Shown here in pieces: positions 1-9,294 of a DNA stretch of 64,000 bases. The position numbers were made by a program, and so were the translations under genes. The stretch covers positions 124,001 through 188,000 of the forward strand of contig NZ_CP144374.1 in assembly GCF_040451425.1 (NCBI RefSeq), read 5' to 3'. The notes below the pieces were generated by a model. It did no database searches and was not told where the DNA came from. It was given only the letters and a program-made list of their open reading frames with translations. The DNA comes from Thermodesulfovibrio sp. 3462-1 (GTDB lineage: Bacteria > Nitrospirota > Thermodesulfovibrionia > Thermodesulfovibrionales > Thermodesulfovibrionaceae). How positions within the stretch are numbered: the first letter of the stretch is position 1; each line of letters opens with the position of its first letter.

Positions 1-516
1 ATGTATGCCCATCCAGGTAAAAAACTTATTTTTATGGGAGGAGAGTTTGCCCAATGCAATGAGTGGTATCATGAAGAAAGCTTACATTGGCATCTTCTTG
101 AATATCCTCAGCATCAAGGAATTCAAAGATTGGTAAAGGATTTAAACAATCTTTATAAAAATGAACCAGCCCTTCATGAGCTTGACTTTGATCCATCAGG
201 TTTTGAATGGATTGATTTTACTGATGCAGAGCAAAGTATAATAAGTTTTCTAAGGAAAGGAAGGGACCCAAAACAACTAATCTGTGTAGTATGCAATTTT
301 ACGCCAGTTCCGAGATTTAATTACAGAATAGGAGTTCCTTTTAGGGGTTACTGGAAGGAGGTTTTAAATACTGATTCAGAGCTTTATGGAGGAAGCAATT
401 GTGGCAACATGGGAGGATTGATGACTGAAAACCTCTCTATACATGGAAGACCTTACTCTTTAAATTTAACTTTACCTCCTTTAGGAGTTTTATTTTTAAA
501 ATGGCAAGATGAATAA
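1..516 (+). CDS. glgB: 1,4-alpha-glucan branching enzyme, C-terminal fragment
   Basis: This is the last 171 residues of a glycogen branching enzyme, which forms alpha-1,6 branches in glycogen. The reading frame is open at the window edge, so the true start lies upstream and the first ATG is internal. Visible family motifs are FMGGEFAQ followed by EW near the start (end of the GH13 catalytic barrel), then the all-beta C-terminal domain with [19 protein letters not shown] and a closing LPPLG. The next gene starts 8 bases before the stop, so the two are probably co-transcribed. Confidence 0.93.
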   Translation: MYAHPGKKLIFMGGEFAQCNEWYHEESLHWHLLEYPQHQGIQRLVKDLNNLYKNEPALHELDFDPSGFEWIDFTDAEQSIISFLRKGRDPKQLICVVCNFTPVPRFNYRIGVPFRGYWKEVLNTDSELYGGSNCGNMGGLMTENLSIHGRPYSLNLTLPPLGVLFLKWQDE

Positions 517-2053
517 AATTGTTTTTAAAGTTCTTTTTGCAATAATTTTATTTATATCCATGTTCAGACTTGGTTCTGTAACACTTTTTGATGTTGATGA
601 AGCAGTGTTTGCTCAGGCAACAAAAGAAATGCTTCAGAGCGGAAACTGGATAACTCCTAAATACAATGGTGAACCAAGATATGACAAACCAATTCTTTTT
701 TACTGGTTGATGGCTTTTTCTTATAACATATTCGGAATTAATGAATTTGCTGCAAGATTTCCTTCAGCTTTATCTGGATTTACTTTGTGTATTGTTCTTT
801 ATTTTTTCTTAAGTATATTGAAAGATGACAAACAGGCTTTTTATGCTCTTGTGTCTTTTGCTTTTTCTCTTTATTACTTTGTTTACACTCATGCAGCAGT
901 GACAGATATGGTTTTAACTTTGTTTATCAGTCTGACTCTTATGTGTTTTTATCTCTCTGTTCACAGGAATAAAAATTTTATTTACGGATTTTATATTTTT
1001 TCTGCCCTTGCTTTTCTTACAAAAGGATTAATTGGCATAGTTTTTCCCCTCGGTATCGCTTCAGTTTATTTATGCATTAAAAAGAGCTTTAAAGGATTAA
1101 AGGAGCTTTACAACTTTCGTGCGATTTTGCTTTTTCTTTTAATATCAATGCCGTGGTACGTTGCTCAAATCCTGATAAATGGTAAAGAATTTATTGAGCA
1201 ATTTTTTATAAAGCATCATTTTATGCGGTACACTGGAGTTATATCCGGACATAGAGGCCCGATTTATTATTTTGTACCTGTTTTAATAATCGGAATGTTT
1301 CCCTGGATTTCTTTTGTTATAAAGGCTTTTAAAAATTTAAAAAAAGACAGTCTTGTGCAGTTTTCTTTAGTTTGGTCAGGTTTTATCTTTTTATTTTTTT
1401 CCTTTTCAACAACAAAACTTCCAAATTATATTTTGCCTGCTGTTCCTGCTTTCTCAATATTAATTTCCTGTGGTATGATTGAGATTGATAAAAATTTTTC
1501 AAAAATCTCTTATATTTTTTGTGTAATTTTTTCAATTTTAATTGCTGTTTTGTTAGTCGTAGCAAAAACAAAGGTGATGAACATTTTGCCTTATTTTAAT
1601 ATGAGCTGGTTTACTATACTGATATTGATAATGAGCTTATTTACCATAATAAGCATCTATGCATTATTAACAAGGAAAAAAGTATTTATGTTATTCGCAG
1701 GCTTGAGTTTCAGTTTAATTTTAGCTACTTCAATAAAAGTTTTGCCTGCCATAAATGAATATATGCAGGGAACGCTTTATAAATATAGTATTTATGCTAA
1801 ACAGATTCTACAGAAAAATGATATTTTAATTACATACAAAATAAACAAGCCAAGTATTTCTTTTTATTCAGACAGAAAAATACTGAAGATTGACTCTGAA
1901 AAAGAACTGATTGAAAAAATTAAAGACACTTTACAGCAAAAACTAAGAATAGTTGTAATATCTCAAGTTAAAGATGTAGAATTTTTAAAAAGCACTGGAT
2001 TAAACATGTTGAAGGAGGATAGAGATTATGCCATTTTTACATTGTCGGGCTAA
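509..2053 (+). CDS. ArnT-like membrane glycosyltransferase (PMT/GT83 family)
   Basis: This 514-residue polytopic membrane protein has the N-terminal periplasmic-loop signature [15 protein letters not shown] and the following [10 protein letters not shown], typical of ArnT/PMT-type transferases. These move a sugar from an undecaprenyl-phosphate carrier to a lipid or protein acceptor on the outer face of the inner membrane. Many hydrophobic helices follow, then a small C-terminal soluble part. It overlaps glgB by 8 bases and the downstream PAP2 gene by 26 bases. That pairing suggests envelope lipid or glycan modification. The donor and acceptor cannot be read from the sequence. Confidence 0.82.
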   Translation: MNKIVFKVLFAIILFISMFRLGSVTLFDVDEAVFAQATKEMLQSGNWITPKYNGEPRYDKPILFYWLMAFSYNIFGINEFAARFPSALSGFTLCIVLYFFLSILKDDKQAFYALVSFAFSLYYFVYTHAAVTDMVLTLFISLTLMCFYLSVHRNKNFIYGFYIFSALAFLTKGLIGIVFPLGIASVYLCIKKSFKGLKELYNFRAILLFLLISMPWYVAQILINGKEFIEQFFIKHHFMRYTGVISGHRGPIYYFVPVLIIGMFPWISFVIKAFKNLKKDSLVQFSLVWSGFIFLFFSFSTTKLPNYILPAVPAFSILISCGMIEIDKNFSKISYIFCVIFSILIAVLLVVAKTKVMNILPYFNMSWFTILILIMSLFTIISIYALLTRKKVFMLFAGLSFSLILATSIKVLPAINEYMQGTLYKYSIYAKQILQKNDILITYKINKPSISFYSDRKILKIDSEKELIEKIKDTLQQKLRIVVISQVKDVEFLKSTGLNMLKEDRDYAIFTLSG

Positions 2054-2633
2054 AAATCTTTGGTTGTCTGTTTTGCTTATTCCCTTATTTATATTTTTTT
2101 TTGATAAGGATATAATGTTATTTATAAAAAATTTTCAGCAAAGTTATTTCAACTTTTATCAATTTTTAGAGGAACTGGATGCTGTAATGGATTTTGTGTA
2201 TAAAGGTGCTTTTTTAGTAGTTTCCATTTTCACAATCTACAGTTTACTGGCAAAGAAAGAAATTGGCAGATCCCTGGCTTACGGTATTGCTGGTGTTTTA
2301 ATTGTTATCCAAATAAAACACTTAATAGGAAGAGCACGACCAAAACTTGGTTTTGATCCATTTTTTGCAGGTCCTTCTTTAAATTATTTATACTCTTCTT
2401 TCCCTTCAGGGCATACTACTTTCGCTTTTATGCTTGCATCAGTATTTTCTCATTATTACCCAAAAGTTCGATATCTTTTTTATATATTTGCTACATGGGT
2501 TGGCTTTGAAAGAGTGGAAGATTTTGCACATTTTCCCTCTGATGTTCTGGCAGGAGCACTTCTTGGTATTTTTGTAGGAAAGTTTGTTTTGTTTAAACTT
2601 TCACCCAAAACAAGGCAAAATAGTTTAACTTAG
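2028..2633 (+). CDS. PAP2-family membrane phosphatase
   Basis: A 201-residue membrane phosphatase of the PAP2 family with the three catalytic motifs in order: KHLIGRARP, PSGHTTFAF, and R-x5-H-x3-D in ERVEDFAHFPSD. Family members dephosphorylate undecaprenyl diphosphate, phosphatidic acid or lipid A. The ATG at 2028 is chosen because AAGGAGG lies just upstream, although it sits inside the end of the previous gene (26-base overlap). Coupling to the ArnT-like gene fits a role in carrier-lipid recycling or lipid A dephosphorylation. The exact substrate is unknown. Its stop overlaps the convergent tatA stop by 4 bases. Confidence 0.85.
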   Translation: MPFLHCRAKNLWLSVLLIPLFIFFFDKDIMLFIKNFQQSYFNFYQFLEELDAVMDFVYKGAFLVVSIFTIYSLLAKKEIGRSLAYGIAGVLIVIQIKHLIGRARPKLGFDPFFAGPSLNYLYSSFPSGHTTFAFMLASVFSHYYPKVRYLFYIFATWVGFERVEDFAHFPSDVLAGALLGIFVGKFVLFKLSPKTRQNSLT

Positions 2634-2815
2634 CTTTTATTTTCAATCTTTGAAACTGTCTTTTCTTCCTCCTTAGATGCTTCAGCATCGGATACAGCTT
2701 TTTTAAAGCCTCTAATGGCTTCTCCGAGTCCTTTACCTATTTCAGGAAGCTTGGAGGAGCCAAAAAGAACAATTATAATTATTGAAAATAGAAATATGTC
2801 TTGATAACTGAGCAT
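2630..2815 (-). CDS. tatA: Sec-independent translocase subunit TatA/TatE
   Basis: A 61-residue TatA-family protein: one N-terminal membrane helix, the hinge FGSSKLPEIGKGLG, an amphipathic helix (EAIRGFKKAV) and a short charged tail. TatA oligomerises to form the passage for folded proteins exported by the twin-arginine pathway. A strong ribosome site (GGAGGGC) precedes the ATG on the minus strand. No tatB or tatC is in the window. The gene is adjacent and divergent to a hydrogenase small subunit with a Tat signal, a likely substrate, so the placement is meaningful. Confidence 0.93.
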   Translation of the reverse strand: MLSYQDIFLFSIIIIVLFGSSKLPEIGKGLGEAIRGFKKAVSDAEASKEEEKTVSKIENKS

Positions 2816-3013
2816 CTTTTGCCCTCCTAAATTTTTTAATCCTGAATTTTTTTAATTTTAAACTATAATTTTTAATTTTTCAATTAAAATAAAAATCTTG
2901 AAATGGCTGATAGAAAAACTTACTCTGGCTTACTCATCGTTAAAAACTATTACCAAAAAATCTCTAACTTCGCTCAACACAATAATTTCCTGATGATAAT
3001 TTCAGGAGACTTA
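2816..3013. other. Intergenic region between tatA and the hydrogenase genes
   Basis: Very AT-rich spacer. It holds the tatA ribosome site at its left edge. A 46-codon frame starts at ATG 2903 and runs into the palindrome at 3014. It has no ribosome site and resembles nothing I recognise, so I do not call it a gene. Confidence 0.5.
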
Positions 3014-3081
3014 TTGCCTCATATAAAAATCTATTCGAAATGAATTTTTACCTTTTTTGAATAGATTTTTATATGAGGCAA
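3014..3081. repeat. 68-bp perfect-armed palindromic element (MITE-like pair of IS ends)
   Basis: Two perfect 23-base inverted arms (3014-3036 and 3059-3081) face outward with TTGCCTCA at the left end and TGAGGCAA at the right end, separated by a 22-base centre. The same arms, with few changes, form both ends of the IS remnant at 62796-63171. This therefore looks like a non-autonomous derivative of that element, made of little more than its ends. It lies 9 bases upstream of the hydrogenase promoter -35 box. Confidence 0.85.
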
Positions 3082-3090
3082 TTCGGCTAC

Positions 3091-3119
3091 TTGACAAATT
3101 AAAAAAAAATATATAGACT
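3091..3119 (+). promoter_or_regulatory. Sigma-70-type promoter for the hydrogenase genes
   Basis: A perfect -35 TTGACA (3091-3096), a 17-base AT-rich spacer and a -10 TAGACT (3114-3119, 4 of 6 match). The hydrogenase ATG is 34 bases downstream with a GGGGGG ribosome site. The promoter begins 9 bases after the palindromic insertion, which may have displaced older upstream control sites. Confidence 0.65.
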
Positions 3120-3152
3120 TTTATACAAGAAAAAATTTTTCGGGGGGCATGT

Positions 3153-4160
3153 ATGGAAAGAGAAACAATCTATGAAGGATTGGTGCGTAAAGGGGTCTCA
3201 AGAAGAGACTTCCTGAAGTTTTGTGCTTCTACTGCAGCAGTATTAGGTCTTTCCTCTTCCTTTGTTCCAAAGATTGCAGAAGCAATCGAGAAGAAACAAA
3301 AACCCGTTGTAGTATGGCTTGAGTATCAGGACTGTGCAGGATGTTCTGAAAGCATTTTGAGAGCTTCAAAACCAACAATTGGACAGATTGTTCTTGATGT
3401 GATTTCTCTTGAGTATCATGAGACAATCATGGCTGCAGCAGGATTCCAGGCAGAAAAATCACTGCATGATGCAATTAAGAACTACAAAGGTAAATACCTT
3501 GTTGTAGTTGAAGGTGCGATTCCATTAAAGGATGGTGGAGTTTACTGCACAATTGGTGGAAAATCAGCCATTGATCTTATCAAAGAAGTATGCAAAGATG
3601 CAATGGCAGTAATTGCTGTTGGAAACTGTGCATGCTTTGGAGGTGTTCCAGCAGCAAAGCCAAATCCAACAGGTGCTGTAGGAGTAATGGATATCATTAA
3701 AGACAAACCAGTTATTAATCTGCCAGGATGTCCGCTTAATGTGGAAAACTTTACAGCCACTGTTGTTTACTTCCTCACATTCGGAAAACTGCCAGCTGTT
3801 GACAAACTCAAGAGACCTCTTTTTGCTTATGGAAAGCTTATTCATGACAATTGTGAAAGAAGAGGACATTTTGATTCAGGTGAGTTTGTAAAAGCATGGG
3901 GAGACAAAGGTCACAGACAGGGTTGGTGTTTGTTTGAAATGGGCTGTAAAGGTCCTTTTACAAATCATAACTGTCCAACAATAAGGTGGAACGAAGGAGT
4001 AAGCTGGCCTGTTATGGCAGGACATCCTTGTATCGGTTGTTCAGAGCCAAAGTTCTGGGATAATAATCTTTATGCAGAAGCAGAAAAAAATACCTTCTAT
4101 GCTAAAGCAGTTGGTCTTGCTGCAATGGCTGGTATAATAAATAAAGTAAAAACAGAATAA
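3153..4160 (+). CDS. hyaA: [NiFe] hydrogenase small subunit, Tat-exported
   Basis: The 335-residue iron-sulphur subunit of a group 1 uptake hydrogenase passes electrons from the NiFe site through three clusters. A Tat signal (SRRDFLKF, residues 16-23) and hydrophobic stretch lead to a processing region near residue 44. Proximal cluster ligands are C61, C64, C159 and C193. Distal ligands are H231, C234, C259 and C265. Medial ligands are C274, C293 and C296. The protein ends at KVKTE without the C-terminal membrane anchor of HyaA/HupS. No cytochrome b gene follows, so it resembles soluble periplasmic Desulfovibrio-type enzymes. The hya symbol is by homology; hynB would serve equally. Confidence 0.95.
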   Translation: MERETIYEGLVRKGVSRRDFLKFCASTAAVLGLSSSFVPKIAEAIEKKQKPVVVWLEYQDCAGCSESILRASKPTIGQIVLDVISLEYHETIMAAAGFQAEKSLHDAIKNYKGKYLVVVEGAIPLKDGGVYCTIGGKSAIDLIKEVCKDAMAVIAVGNCACFGGVPAAKPNPTGAVGVMDIIKDKPVINLPGCPLNVENFTATVVYFLTFGKLPAVDKLKRPLFAYGKLIHDNCERRGHFDSGEFVKAWGDKGHRQGWCLFEMGCKGPFTNHNCPTIRWNEGVSWPVMAGHPCIGCSEPKFWDNNLYAEAEKNTFYAKAVGLAAMAGIINKVKTE

Positions 4161-4178
4161 ATTATAAAGGGGGCATGT

Positions 4179-5849
4179 ATGGCAAGGTTAGTCATTGATC
4201 CTGTAACAAGGATTGAGGGACATTTAAGAGTTGAAGCCACCGTGAATGGTGGAAAAGTAAAAGATGCATATTCTTCATGCACAATGTGGCGTGGAATGGA
4301 AATCATTCTTAAAGGAAAAGATCCAAGAGATGCATGGGCATATACACAGAGAGCATGCGGTGTTTGTACAACTGTTCATGCAATTGCATCTGTAAGAGCA
4401 GTTGAGGACGCCATAGGAGCAAAAGTTCCGGAAAATGCAAGAATCTTAAGAAATATTATAATGGCAAACCAAAATGTTCATGACCATATAATTCATTTCT
4501 ATCATCTTCATGCTCTTGACTGGGTTGATGTTGTATCAGCATTAAAAGCGGATCCTGTAAAAACTTCAGAGCTTGCAAAGAGTATATCTTCATGGCCAAA
4601 AAACTCAGCCACATATTTTAAGGCAATTCAAGATAAAGTCAAGGCTTTTGTAGAGTCAGGTCAGCTTGGAATTTTCAGCAATGGATACTGGGGACATCCA
4701 GCATACAAACTTCCACCAGAAGCAAATCTTTTGGCAGTTGCTCACTATCTTGAAGCACTTGATTTACAAAGAGAGATAATCAAAATTCACGCACTTCTTG
4801 GTTCAAAGAACCCCCATCCACAGACATTTGTTGTTGGTGGACAGTCAACACCAGTTGATCCAGAAAGTCAGAATGCACTTAATGCTGATAGCATTGCATT
4901 TATGCTTAAGTATGCTGATATGGCTCTTGAATTTGTTGAGCAAGTCTACATCCCCGATCTTCTGGCAATTGCATCTTTCTATAAAGATTGGGCAGCAATC
5001 GGAGGATTTAACAACTTCCTTGCCTGTGGAGACTGGCCAGATGCAAATGGCAAAATGTATCTGCCTGGAGGAGTTATAAAAAATAAGAATTTAGCAAAAA
5101 TTGAACCATTAGACCACAAAAAATTTAAAGAATACATCACCCATTCATGGTATAAGTATTCAAAGGGAGACAATGCAGGACTTCATCCATGGGAAGGTGA
5201 GACAATTCCAAACTATACAGGACCAAAGCCACCTTATGAGTATCTTAATGTTGAAGGAAAATACAGCTGGGGTAAAGCAATCAGATATGAAGATCTTCCA
5301 ATGGAGGTAGGACCTCTTGCAAGAATGCTCGTTGCTTACGGGCTTGGACACAAGGATGTAAAAGAAGTTGTTGATATGGTTTTAAAGAAACTTGGAGTAG
5401 GGCCTGAAGCATTGTTCTCAACACTTGGAAGAACTGCTGCAAGAGGAATTGAGACACTTCTAATGGCAAGAAAAACAAAGGACTACATAATGGAGCTTGC
5501 TGCTAATATGAAAAAAGGAGACACAAAGATTGCTGATACTGATAAATGGAATCCTAAGACATGGCCCAAAGAGTGCAAAGGTGTTGGATTCCATGATGCA
5601 CCTCGTGGAGCTCTTGCTCACTTTGTTGTAATAAAAGATGGAAAGATTGCTAATTATCAGATGGTTGTTCCGTCCACATGGAATTTATCGCCCAGGGATA
5701 ACAAAGGCCAGCGTGGTCCTGTGGAAGAAGCCCTTGTTGGAACACCTGTTGCTGATTCAAAGCTTCCACTTGAACTTTTAAGAACAATTCACTCCTATGA
5801 TCCATGTATGGCATGTGGTATGCATATGATTGAGATCAAAGAAGAATAG
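4179..5849 (+). CDS. hyaB: [NiFe] hydrogenase large subunit
   Basis: The 556-residue catalytic subunit carries the NiFe(CN)2CO site that splits or makes H2. The N-terminal metal motif RACGVCTTVH gives C60 and C63. The C-terminal motif DPCMACGMH gives C543, C546 and H549. Seven residues after H549 (MIEIKEE) are the peptide expected to be cut off by the protease encoded at 5918. All ligands are cysteine, with no selenocysteine codon. It has no export signal and should cross the membrane with the Tat-tagged small subunit. The bases before the ATG (GGGGGCATGT) repeat those before the small subunit start. Confidence 0.96.
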   Translation: MARLVIDPVTRIEGHLRVEATVNGGKVKDAYSSCTMWRGMEIILKGKDPRDAWAYTQRACGVCTTVHAIASVRAVEDAIGAKVPENARILRNIIMANQNVHDHIIHFYHLHALDWVDVVSALKADPVKTSELAKSISSWPKNSATYFKAIQDKVKAFVESGQLGIFSNGYWGHPAYKLPPEANLLAVAHYLEALDLQREIIKIHALLGSKNPHPQTFVVGGQSTPVDPESQNALNADSIAFMLKYADMALEFVEQVYIPDLLAIASFYKDWAAIGGFNNFLACGDWPDANGKMYLPGGVIKNKNLAKIEPLDHKKFKEYITHSWYKYSKGDNAGLHPWEGETIPNYTGPKPPYEYLNVEGKYSWGKAIRYEDLPMEVGPLARMLVAYGLGHKDVKEVVDMVLKKLGVGPEALFSTLGRTAARGIETLLMARKTKDYIMELAANMKKGDTKIADTDKWNPKTWPKECKGVGFHDAPRGALAHFVVIKDGKIANYQMVVPSTWNLSPRDNKGQRGPVEEALVGTPVADSKLPLELLRTIHSYDPCMACGMHMIEIKEE

Positions 5850-5877
5850 AGAAAGCTTTTTAACCAAAAAAATACCA

Positions 5878-5905
5878 GCCCTCCCTGCGGGGAGGGCTTT
5901 TTATT
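5878..5905 (+). terminator. Rho-independent terminator after the hydrogenase structural genes
   Basis: An 8-bp GC-rich stem (GCCCTCCC, 5878-5885, with GGGAGGGC, 5890-5897), a 4-base loop and a run of five T. It separates the structural genes from the maturation genes that start 13 bases later, so it probably lowers maturation transcript relative to enzyme transcript. Confidence 0.9.
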
Positions 5906-5917
5906 GAGGACAGTAAG

Positions 5918-6406
5918 ATGGATATCGGTGTAATTGGAGTAGGAAATATTCTTTTAATGGATGAGGGAGTAGGTCCAAAAGTTGTTGAGATACTGAGGAA
6001 AAATTATAAGTTTGAACCAGACATTGAGCTCATTGATGGTGGTACACTGGGACTTGAACTGCTTCCATACATTGAAAAATATAAAAAAATTATTCTGATA
6101 GACATAGTTGATTTTCATAAAGAACCTGGATACATAGGCGTTTTAAAGGGAGAAGAAATTCCTCCCTATTTAAAAACAAAGCTTTCTTTACATCATGTAG
6201 GTATTCAGGATCTCTTAGAAGTTGCAAGATTGATGGATTTTATGCCTGAGGAGGTTGTGTTAGTTGGCATCCAGCCTGAGATAATTGATATTGGACTTGA
6301 CCTTTCAGAGACATTAGCTGGTAAAATAAATGAGTTAATTGATGAAGTTTTAAAAATTTTAGGCAGCTGGGGGATAAAATGTGTCTTGCAGTCCCATCAA
6401 AAATAG
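5918..6406 (+). CDS. hyaD: Hydrogenase maturation endopeptidase
   Basis: A 162-residue protease of the HyaD/HybD/HycI family. It removes the C-terminal peptide of the large subunit once nickel is in place. The N-terminal GVGNILLMDEGVG motif supplies E16. D62 and H93 complete the nickel-sensing triad, with the same numbering as in E. coli HybD. It starts 13 bases after the structural-gene terminator and overlaps hypC by 28 bases. Its direct substrate is most simply the large subunit encoded just upstream. Confidence 0.94.
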   Translation: MDIGVIGVGNILLMDEGVGPKVVEILRKNYKFEPDIELIDGGTLGLELLPYIEKYKKIILIDIVDFHKEPGYIGVLKGEEIPPYLKTKLSLHHVGIQDLLEVARLMDFMPEEVVLVGIQPEIIDIGLDLSETLAGKINELIDEVLKILGSWGIKCVLQSHQK

Positions 6407-6633
6407 TAGAAATTGACGGCTATATGGCAACTGTTGATGTAATGGGGTTAAGAAAGCAAGTTAGTTTAATGTTGCTTCCTGAGGAACCAAAGATTGGTGA
6501 ATATGTTCTTGTTCATGCAGGATTTGCAATAAATAAAATGGAGCCAGCAGAGGCAGAAGAAGCATTGAAAATTTTTGAAAAGATATTCAGGGAAATGGAG
6601 GAACAGGAAAAAAATTGGCAGACAGAAGCTTAG
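6379..6633 (+). CDS. hypC: Hydrogenase maturation chaperone HypC/HupF
   Basis: An 84-residue HypC-family protein starting MCLAVPSKIV, with the essential Cys2 that binds the iron site and the large-subunit precursor. The usual beta-barrel part is followed by a helical acidic tail. HypC works with HypD to deliver Fe(CN)2CO. No hypA, hypB, hypD, hypE or hypF is present in this window, so the rest of the set must lie elsewhere. It overlaps hyaD by 28 bases and the TusA-like gene by 19. Confidence 0.95.
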   Translation: MCLAVPSKIVEIDGYMATVDVMGLRKQVSLMLLPEEPKIGEYVLVHAGFAINKMEPAEAEEALKIFEKIFREMEEQEKNWQTEA

Positions 6634-6836
6634 ATTTTTCAGGATTAAGATGTCCTATTCCTGTTCTAAAACTCAGTGCTATTTATCCAGAATTTAAAAA
6701 AGGCGAAGTTATAGAAGTTATAGGAGACTGTCCTACATTTGAAAAAGATATAAAAGCATGGGCTTTAAAACTTGGTAAAACAATCCTTAACATAGAAAAA
6801 TTCGGAAACAAACTAAAGGTTACAATAAGGATTTAA
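6615..6836 (+). CDS. TusA/SirA-family sulphur-carrier-like protein
   Basis: A 73-residue protein with the family signature DFSGLRCPIPVLKL, where the CPxP cysteine (about residue 13) carries sulphur in TusA. A TTG start at 6615 is used. No ATG exists before the motif, and a GAGGAA-type site lies upstream inside hypC. Position between hypC and a histidine kinase suggests a link to metal-cluster assembly or sulphur transfer for hydrogenase maturation, but the sequence does not show the partner. Confidence 0.8.
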   Translation: MADRSLDFSGLRCPIPVLKLSAIYPEFKKGEVIEVIGDCPTFEKDIKAWALKLGKTILNIEKFGNKLKVTIRI

Positions 6837-6838
6837 TA

Positions 6839-8740
6839 ATGCAAGAGCATCCCTGTCCTTATGGTGGATATCTCAGATGCGACAATCCTTTTTGCGAACA
6901 TAGATATGCTTTAAGCGAAGTTCTTCATCTTTGCAGTGATGTCTTAGAAAGAATTTCTCAGGGAGATCCATCACAAAAAATAGATTTAGAGTTTGAGCGT
7001 TATGCTGTTCAGAGATTGATTAATTCTATAAATAAAGTTTCAGAAGAAGTTTCTGCTATGATTTCCCTTACTCATGAGCTTGCAATTGGAATATGTGAGC
7101 ATTTTGATGTTTTAAAAAGACTATATGAAGGAGACTTCACAGCAACTACTTCAGAGGACTATCAAATAGAAATTTTAAGAATGCTCGGACATCTGATAAA
7201 TAAACAGAGAGACAGATTTGTTGAATACATAAATAAAATTAAAGAGCAATATGAAGAAATTTTGCAGCTCTATGAACAGGAAAGAACTATCCTTTCATCA
7301 ATTGGGGTTGCAATTATAGTTGTTGAAGAAGACATGACAATTGAATACACAAATTCTGAGTTTGAGGCTTTAACAGGATACAAAAAAGAAGAAATTGAAG
7401 GTAAGATGAAGTGGACAGAATTTTTCTCTGAAGAGATGCTTGACAAAATGATAGAGTATCACAAACTAAGAAGAATTTCTCCATCTCTTGCTCCAAGACA
7501 GTATGAATCAAAGCTTAAGGACAGAAATGGAAAGATCAAAGATGTTCTTTTGAATGTTGGGATGGTTCCTTATACAAAAAAATCAATAGCCTCTATAATT
7601 GATATTTCAGAGAGAAAAAAGATACAGCAACAACTTATTCACTCTCAAAAAATGGAGTCTTTAGGAATGCTTTCAGGAAGAGTTGCCCATGAGTTTAACA
7701 ACATTCTTACTGGAATAATAGTATTTGCTGGACTTCTTTATACAAAAATTGAAGAACCACAACTTAGAAACTTTGTTGAAAAAATTATTGATGCTGGAGA
7801 AAGAGCAAGAGATTTGGCAAAGAAACTGCTTGTATTTAGCAGAAAAGAGGAATTCGGAGAGCCTCAGGAAGTAAACTTAAATAAATATCTAAAAGATTTT
7901 TCAGAGTTTGTAAAAACTATTATTGGAAAAGACATTGAGTTTAAACTTAATCTTCCAGAAGAAGAAATTTTTTATAAAATAGATCCTTCCTATCTTGAGA
8001 TAATTCTTATGAATCTTGTTACAAACGCCCGTGATGCTATGCCAGAAGGAGGAGAGCTTTCAATTGGTTTAAAAGAGATCTCTGTTGATGTTGAGTATTC
8101 ATATACACATCCTCTTGTGAAGCCCGGTAACTATATTGTTATTTGTGTATCAGATACAGGAATAGGAATGGATGAGCAAACAAAGCAAAGAATATTTGAA
8201 CCATTTTTCACAACAAAGCCAAAGGGTAAGGGAACAGGATTAGGTCTTTCTACAGTTTTTGGACTTGTAAGGCAGTATGATGGACACATTCATGTTTACA
8301 GTGAACCTAAAAAAGGAACAACATTTAAGATATATCTGCCTGTAAAAGAAAGAAAAATGAAACATTTAATTGATAAAAATGCATTAAAAGGAACAGAGAC
8401 AATTCTTGTTGTTGATGACGATGAACATACAAGAGGTTTTATTTCTTCTTTTCTTAAAGAATACGGTTACAGTGTTTATGAAGCTAAAAAAGGAGATGAG
8501 GCTTTGGAAATATTTGAAAAACATAAAGAAGAAATTGCCCTTAGCATTGTTGACCTTGTTATGCCAGGAATCTCAGGAATAGAAGTTATGAACCAGCTCA
8601 AGAAAATAAAGCCAGATGCAAAGGTTATTATAATGAGTGGACATCCTGTTCAGTTAAAAGATGTGATTACAATGGAAAAAACAATTTTTCCAGAGGAAAT
8701 TTTGTTTAGAATCAGAAACATTCTTGATAAAAAGGAGTAA
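6839..8740 (+). CDS. Hybrid sensor histidine kinase with Cys-rich N terminus, PAS and receiver domains
   Basis: A 633-residue soluble kinase with no membrane helix. The first 21 residues contain C6, C14, C19 and H21, a possible metal or redox site. A helical region (about 25-145), a PAS domain (about 150-260), the phospho-acceptor domain with H284 in VAHEFNN, an ATPase domain with N, G1 and G2 boxes ([23 protein letters not shown]) and a C-terminal receiver with D572 follow. It starts 2 bases after the TusA-like gene, in the hydrogenase maturation operon. It may sense redox or hydrogen status, but the ligand is unknown. No DNA-binding partner is adjacent. Confidence 0.9.
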   Translation: MQEHPCPYGGYLRCDNPFCEHRYALSEVLHLCSDVLERISQGDPSQKIDLEFERYAVQRLINSINKVSEEVSAMISLTHELAIGICEHFDVLKRLYEGDFTATTSEDYQIEILRMLGHLINKQRDRFVEYINKIKEQYEEILQLYEQERTILSSIGVAIIVVEEDMTIEYTNSEFEALTGYKKEEIEGKMKWTEFFSEEMLDKMIEYHKLRRISPSLAPRQYESKLKDRNGKIKDVLLNVGMVPYTKKSIASIIDISERKKIQQQLIHSQKMESLGMLSGRVAHEFNNILTGIIVFAGLLYTKIEEPQLRNFVEKIIDAGERARDLAKKLLVFSRKEEFGEPQEVNLNKYLKDFSEFVKTIIGKDIEFKLNLPEEEIFYKIDPSYLEIILMNLVTNARDAMPEGGELSIGLKEISVDVEYSYTHPLVKPGNYIVICVSDTGIGMDEQTKQRIFEPFFTTKPKGKGTGLGLSTVFGLVRQYDGHIHVYSEPKKGTTFKIYLPVKERKMKHLIDKNALKGTETILVVDDDEHTRGFISSFLKEYGYSVYEAKKGDEALEIFEKHKEEIALSIVDLVMPGISGIEVMNQLKKIKPDAKVIIMSGHPVQLKDVITMEKTIFPEEILFRIRNILDKKE

Positions 8741-8745
8741 AGCCT

Positions 8746-9294
8746 ATGGTCAGAAATGACAAATGGATAAAAGAAATGGCTCGCAAGGGAATGATTGAGC
8801 CCTTTGAGGAAGGTCTTGTAAGAGAAGGTGTCATATCTTATGGAGTGAGTTCCTATGGTTATGACATGAGAGTTGCTGATGAATTCAAGATTTTTACCAA
8901 CATAAACAATACAGTGGTTGACCCTAAGAACTTTGATCCTAAAAGTTTTGTTGAATTTAAGGGTGATGTATGCATTATTCCACCAAACTCTTTTGCCCTT
9001 GCCCGTTCTGTTGAGTATTTTAGGATTCCAAGAGATGTGCTCGTAATATGCATTGGAAAATCAACCTATGCAAGATGCGGAATAATCGTAAATGTGACTC
9101 CTCTTGAGCCGATGTGGGAGGGTTACTTAACAATAGAGATATCAAATACCACGCCACTTCCAGCAAAAATCTATGCAAATGAAGGTATTGCTCAGCTCAT
9201 ATTCTTAAAAGCAGAGGAAGAATGCGAGATCTCCTATGCTGATAGAAAAGGTAAGTACCAAGCTCAACAGGGCATAGTTTTACCAAAGATATGA
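8746..9294 (+). CDS. dcd: dCTP deaminase
   Basis: A 182-residue trimeric dCTP deaminase, which makes dUTP on the route to dTTP. Conserved features are the substrate loop around K105-S106 and R110 (GKSTYAR), then [12 protein letters not shown] and the probable catalytic E131 in LTIE. Whether it also has dUTPase activity, as in bifunctional archaeal forms, cannot be decided here. It starts 5 bases after the kinase stop and overlaps pyrF by 4 bases (ATGA). Confidence 0.93.
   Translation: MVRNDKWIKEMARKGMIEPFEEGLVREGVISYGVSSYGYDMRVADEFKIFTNINNTVVDPKNFDPKSFVEFKGDVCIIPPNSFALARSVEYFRIPRDVLVICIGKSTYARCGIIVNVTPLEPMWEGYLTIEISNTTPLPAKIYANEGIAQLIFLKAEEECEISYADRKGKYQAQQGIVLPKI

Noticed and set aside
2903-3043. 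Small gene of 46 codons between tatA and the hydrogenase genes
   Set aside because: It has no ribosome site, its end lies inside the mobile palindrome, and it resembles no known protein.
3564-3869. Minus-strand frames of 65-101 codons inside the hydrogenase genes
   Set aside because: They are antisense shadows of a strongly recognised gene, with implausible composition and no start signals.
5810-5825. Selenocysteine in the hydrogenase large subunit
   Set aside because: The C-terminal motif is encoded by normal Cys codons and contains no in-frame TGA.
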